64,000 bases of DNA from Neoarius graeffei (Eukaryota > Chordata > Actinopteri > Siluriformes > Ariidae): assembly GCF_027579695.1 (NCBI RefSeq), contig NC_083592.1, forward strand, positions 31,949,461-32,013,460. Reading direction: 5' to 3'. Below are positions 47,501 through 53,500 of the stretch, piece by piece (positions within the stretch are counted from its first letter, which is position 1; each line of letters begins with the position of its first letter). Below the pieces are notes generated by a model, which worked only from the letters and a program-made list of their open reading frames with translations, had not been told where the DNA came from and searched no databases. The position numbers and the translations under genes were made by a program.

Positions 47501-50500
47501 CAGGATGGTGGTCAGGTGTTTGGCAATGTTGTAAGTAACAGAGTTTATACCGCTGATGATAGGTCTGAGTGGAGCTCCTTCCTTGTGAATCTTGGGAAGT
47601 CCGTATATGAGAGGAACAGCTTCCCCAGGGTACAATCTGTAGTACAGAGATCGGTTGATGGCTTGGTCCTTTTCTAGTTGTTGCAGGCAGCTATCCCTAC
47701 AACGATAGAGGGGAAAGAGAAGGAGCAGAATCACATCAAGAAAGCACTTCAGAACTGCGGGTATCCCAACTGGTCTTTCCTCAAGAGCAGAAAAAGGAAC
47801 ATAACGGACAAGGAGGATAACAGGAACAAATGCAAGAACATTGTCATTCCCTACATTTCTGGTCTATCTGAGAAACTCAGGAGGATCTTCTACAAACACA
47901 ACATTCCGGTACATTTCAGACCCAGTAACACTCTGAAGCAGAAACTGGTCCACCCTAAGGACAGAATACCCAGACACAAACAGGACAACGTAGTGTATGC
48001 CATTCAGTGCAGTGAGGAATGCATGGACTCGTATATTGGGGAGACAAAGCAACCGCTTCACAGGCACATGGCTCAACACAGGAGAGCCAGTTCCTCAGGC
48101 CAGGACTCTGCTGTCTACCTTCATCTTAACAACAAAGGACACTCATTTCAGGATTGCAACGTACGCATTTTAGCCAGAGAGGATCGTTGGTATGAGCGAG
48201 GAGTTAAAGAAGCCATTTTTGTCAACTTGGAACGACCATCACTGAACAGAGGTGGGGGTCTAAGACATCATTTATCAGCCACCTACAATGCAGTCCTTAG
48301 CACACTTCCCAGACAACTGAATGCACACCAAAACCCAGCTGTTTTCAGTGACTCACAGGAGGACAGAGAGAATCAGCATTCCATTGATCACCCTAACGGG
48401 CAATCCATTGATCATCCTAACGACTCTCGAGGCCATTCACAACCAGCCCCCAGTTGACCCACACCAACAGGATGACTCAATGACACCTTAGATGAGCTTT
48501 TCATCCATGAGAGGAATGAACCTGATGTTCCCTACCAGTCAGACAGAACTGAAGAAGCCTTTCGGATGAGAGGTGAAACGTCTTCAAGAATCTTCAAGCA
48601 AGTCCAGTTGCTCTCTTTTACCACCCACAGTTTACCATGACCTGGATGACTGAGAATCTTCACAGACAAACCCTCTCTGGAAGCTTCTCCGTCACTATGG
48701 TGTGCCAGCCAAGATGGTCACCATCATCAAAAACTTGTATGATGGGATGTCCTGCAGAGTAGTCCATGGAGGACAGCCCACCGATGCCTTCGAAGTGAGG
48801 ACTGGAGTTTGTCAGGGGTGCTTACTCTCACCTTTCCTTTTCTTGTTGGCAATCGACTGGATAATGAAGATGTCGACGACCTGAACAAGAATAGGAATCT
48901 GATGGACACCCTTCACACAACTTGACGAGCTCGACTTTGCAGATGACCTGGCACTAATGTCCTATACCGGCCAACAGATGCAGGAAAAGACCAATAGAGT
49001 GGCAGCCATCTCAGCACAAGTAGGCCTGAACATCAACAAGAGGAAGACAAAGATCCTGAGGATCAACACCATGAGCAAAGATCCCATCAAGCTGGAAGGA
49101 GAGGCCTCAGAAGAGGTAGACACCTTCACCTACCTGGGGAGTGTCGTGGACAAGCTGGGCGGTACCGACACTGACGTCAAGGCCAGAATAGGCAAAGCAA
49201 GAGCAGCCTTCCTACAGCTAAAGAACATATGGAAACCTAAGGAGCTGACTATACAAATGAAGATCAGGATCTTCAACTCCAACGTCAAGTTGGTACCGTT
49301 GTATGGAGTAGAAAGCTGGAGGACAACAGTGGCCACGATGAAGAAAATGCAGACTTGTCAACTCATGTCTACGGAGGATCTTACGGATTCACTGGCTGAA
49401 CACAATTAGCAACCAGGACCTTTGGCATAGAACCAACCAGCTCCCTGCAGAAGAAGAGATCCTAAGAAGACGCTGGAGATGGATTGGTCACACACTCCGC
49501 AAGCCAGCCTCCAACATAACCAAGCAAGTGCTGACCTGGAAGCCCCAAGGCAAGAGAAACAGAGGACGGCCCAGAAACACGTGGCATCGAGACCTTGATG
49601 ATGACACCAAAAGAATGGGGTACACCTGGAGCCAGCAGGAGCAAAAAGCCCAAGACCAGGATGCCTGGAGATCGCTCATCGGCAGCCTATGCCCCCAGAG
49701 GGGTAGTAGGCTTAAGTAAGTAACTTAACGTGAAGATAATCAACAGATTTAAGGGTTGTTGTTTTTTTTCAAGAGTCTGCATATTTTTAGTCTTTTGTAT
49801 TTGTAATTATTTATATCTGTACATGCATGACCCCACCAACTCTGCTGATCAACTTGCTGTGTTTAAATAAAAAGTCATTCTTTCATTCATTACAAGTTGG
49901 AAAATTATCAATCCGTTGAGTTCCCAGACATCAAAAACTATCTGGTGTTGCAGACATCATTCTACATGGACAAATGAATGAAAACCTGGAAGAGCATGGA
50001 GGCATACAACTTTTTATATGTGATTGGGTTAAAGATCTGGTGATCAGGACACAAGGTAAATCCTGTATCGTTTTTGCTGGGTAAATGGGAGCTTCTGGGC
50101 TTTTTGTACATGTCTGAGATGGTTGCTAGGACACTACAAGTTTTAGTATCGGGTGTGAACAAACCACAGGCGCTCGATTCTCAATCCTCCCTGCTCTTCT
50201 CTTCCAGCAGGCATCACAGATTCACATAATTTACCCACAAACATTTATTTATTCAGCCCTCTCTCTCTCTCGGTCTGTGTGTGTACACACGGGTTAAACA
50301 TGGAGGAGGAAAGTGACAAAAATAAAGGCTTGTACTTCTTAATTTACCCCACAAATATATTTATTCCACTTGAAAAGTGTACGGCAAACCAGCTACCGGA
50401 TTTGGGACACTATGACATCCTGAACTATTTAGTATTTGGCTTCAAACTTGGGGGGGGGGGGGGGGGGGGATTAAAAATAATTCACAGCCCACTAGATGGT

Positions 50501-53500
50501 GCTTCATGGCCCACTAACGGGCCACGGCCCAGTGGTTGAGAAACACAACACTGGCCTAACGAACCACGCAGCCGCTCACTCACGGAAAGCGCACCTGTTA
50601 GATTATTTATTTATATATCGACTTTCTATGTCTATTTAAAATAAATAAATAAAGACCCCCACAAAGATGAATTCATAATTCAAACCCTGCTTCAGGTAAT
50701 AAAATAAGTAGAGAAGATCTACACTAGCACTGTTTTGGTACACTGGCTGCAGTCTAGTGACTACTTTTCACTACAATTGTCAACACTAAGCGACATATCT
50801 CTGTGCCACACTGTGCTTTTGGGAGGTTGGTATTCGGTAAGCAATTGCCAAATTGGAACAAAAACAATAATTTTATCTTGGCCTGACTTATAACTTATTA
50901 ACAGGAATTATTATTATATGAACAATTGTGGGCGGCACGGTGGTGTAGTGGTTAGCGCTGTCGCCTCACAGCAAGAAGGTCCGGGTTCGAGCCCTGTGGC
51001 TGGCGAGGGCCTTTCTGTGTGGAGTTTGCATGTTCTCCCCGTGTCCGCGTGGGTTTCCTCCGGGTGCTCCGGTTTCCCCCACAGTCCAAAGACATGCAGG
51101 TTAGGTTAACTGGTGACTCTAAATTGACCGTAGGTGTGAATGTGAGTGTGAATGGTTGTCTGTGTCTATGTGTCAGCCCTGTGATGACCTGGCGACTTGT
51201 CCAGGGTGTACCCCGCCTTTCGCCCGTAGTCAGCTGGGATAGGCTCCAGCTTGCCTGCGACCCTGTAGAACAGGATAAAGTGGCTAGAGATAATGAGATG
51301 AGATGAACAATTGTGTCAGTAAAAGGTTCTAGCAACAGCTGGTATTAGCAATTATTAAACAAAAACAGGTGGTCTGTTACAAATCATCCCTCCACCATGT
51401 CCACTTTTCAGCTTGCCAAGCTCTGAGTGGCAGTCAGTCACTCACCTCATTATGTAGGCACTTTCAGCACTGGAGCCAGCAGAAGCAGGTGACACACTGC
51501 ACCATATGCACTATGTGTAGCGAGCACACCGCAGCCAGGAATTTTGTTAGGGTTAACTTCCAAAACTAAGTTGCTCCTTTTCTGGTTCTAGAACCTTTTC
51601 CGGCTCTAACAGTACCAATTAGGACCATGTAGACCCTTTCCATTTTGTGCTACAATGTTAGGTAGGGATCAGTGTGCAATTACCGTTATTGATTTTTACT
51701 AAAATCACCATCTCTGCAGCTGTAAAATATTTTTTCTAAATTCCAAAAGCTGTGTTCTTCTTAGGGTGTCCTTTAACAGAGAGCAGATTTTAAGGTGAAT
51801 GGAACCCTTTTGAAATTTTAAGGGAAAATCACTAAGCCAAGTTCTGTTGGTGTGCCTTCCAGGCAAGGGTTCATCGATCTACGTCATTTCCGGTTTGGGC
51901 CATTCTCAGCAGAAGGGAAGGGAATTCCAGGCATCACTTTGTGGCGAGAGGGTTAAATGTTTTATTTTGTTGAATTTTCATCTCCACACCTTGCGATTAC
52001 ATCGAAAATTGAAAGTTTGTGTTAACATCTATAAAATGACCCCGAACAGACCTGTTCGTGTCAGTATCACTTTAATTTGAGGGGATTCCCTAGCAAATAA
52101 TGTGCATGAAATCACTTGCTTCACGCAGTCAAACAGACAGAGGAAGTGCGCGCATGTGCAGGTTTACCTTCTTCTTTTGGGTTTTATGGCAGCTGGCATC
52201 CAGTGTTGCATTACTGTCATCTACAGGTTTACCTTGACCGTGCACTGACAGTTACATCATTGTGTCACTAAATAAATAGCTGATCACACCAAGGTGCTCG
52301 CTGACTGCCAATATTTATTAGTTTGGTCCTGCGTTTCCTTTCCTTCGCAACATGATGTTTTTTCTTCTCACTTTCCGTTACTGTAGTCAGTCTTTCACAT
52401 TTCATTCACACACTCACATCCTCCATTTTTCTCTCCTGCTTCAAATTTGTATCCCACAATGCCTTGCACAAACGGGGAAAGCCCACTACATGATGCATGA
52501 CGTAGTATCTTGAATTGGGTCATGGTGAAGCAGGAAAAAAGTGTGGCGAATTTAGGGCCACGTGGTCCTCAATTCATTTATTGCTCTATTCTTAAAAAAA
52601 AAAAAAAAAAACACCACTAATAAAATTGGAAGTCTATGATTCGAATTCAGTAGCTTTTGGTCCACTAAACAAGAATAATTGGGTGTCAGGGAAAATTCTT
52701 TTTGACCTACACTTGAAAAATCTGAAAGGCAGTCTACCTTTAATTCATCTCTATGAAATACTGCATCAAATTATTTAGGAGCTTGCATCCTACAATCAGA
52801 CAAAGTTTTAATGCTTAAATATTACACAGAAATAAATGTATTAAAAAAAGTGGGTAAAAGTGACCAATGATTGAGACACACACACACGCTGATCATAGCA
52901 GCCTAACCTGTCCAGATGAAAGACAAGATTTCAAGACTTACTGAGGATCAGATTCCTCAGTGTGCAGGAAGTACCTGTTACACACTTCAGGGTTGTTTGG
53001 AACATGATGAGCTGAATCTGCCACTCCAGGGGAGACCAGGAAGCTTCGTTTGGTAGCATTGGAGATGGGCACGGAGGGCCAGGAGCTTTTTGACTGAGTC
53101 ACTGCTCTGGCTGTAAAGAGATATACAAGATGCAGAGAAAAATTAGCCATTTTAAACCTACTAAACCAACCATGTTAAATCACCTTCCCTCAGGATCAAT
53201 AAAATAAACACATTGCACAGAAACAATGGGTGACCGCATAAGGAAAAAAAAGTTCTCACCATCCTTCAATTCCTGTACATCCCTTGGGTGGACAAACTCA
53301 GGCTTCACAATTTCAAACAACCAAAAAATTTCAGCAACGAATGCCATGACATTGTGCTGAAAAATCAGGAAAAAAAAAGATAAGTACAAATGGGCCTATA
53401 GACAAAAGAAACATACATGATGGAGCAAGTCAATATAAAAATCAATCAATAAAAAAAGAAAGTCAATACATTTCTTACTTTGAACACCGGCGGTGAATAC

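Larger units (their letters stand above)
44401..48663. mobile_element. Penelope-like element, inverted pair
   Basis: It is flanked by a target duplication of about 12 bp (ACCCTCTCTGGA at about 44388-44399 and 48664-48676). The two outer arms (about 44401-45350 and 47700-48645) are inverted copies, each with the GIY-YIG endonuclease region. The reverse transcriptase on the minus strand (47700-47090) feeds into the left arm. A second transposon sits at 45626-47086. Penelope elements often occur as such partial inverted pairs. Confidence 0.9.
29270..49725 (+). mobile_element. RTE-like LINE split by three insertions
   Basis: The four parts, 29270-30121, 33094-33605, 43686-44400 and 48677-49725, read on as one LINE when the insertions and their duplicated targets are removed. 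They cover the endonuclease, the linker, the reverse transcriptase and the C-terminal tail in order. The end is CTTAAGTAAGTAAC, a short repeat tail as in RTE-type elements. Only the clade name is uncertain. Confidence 0.9.
27978..50553. mobile_element. hAT-type non-autonomous element expanded to 22.6 kb by nested insertions
   Basis: The left end CAGGAGTTCTCAACC (27978) and right end GGTTGAGAAACACAACACTG (ending 50553) are imperfect inverted hAT-style termini. They are flanked by an exact 8-bp duplication GCCTAACG at 27970-27977 and 50554-50561. Everything between is later insertion except about 1.3 kb at the left and 0.8 kb at the right. No hAT transposase remains. The exact target duplication argues that all the inner elements arrived after it. 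Confidence 0.85.
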
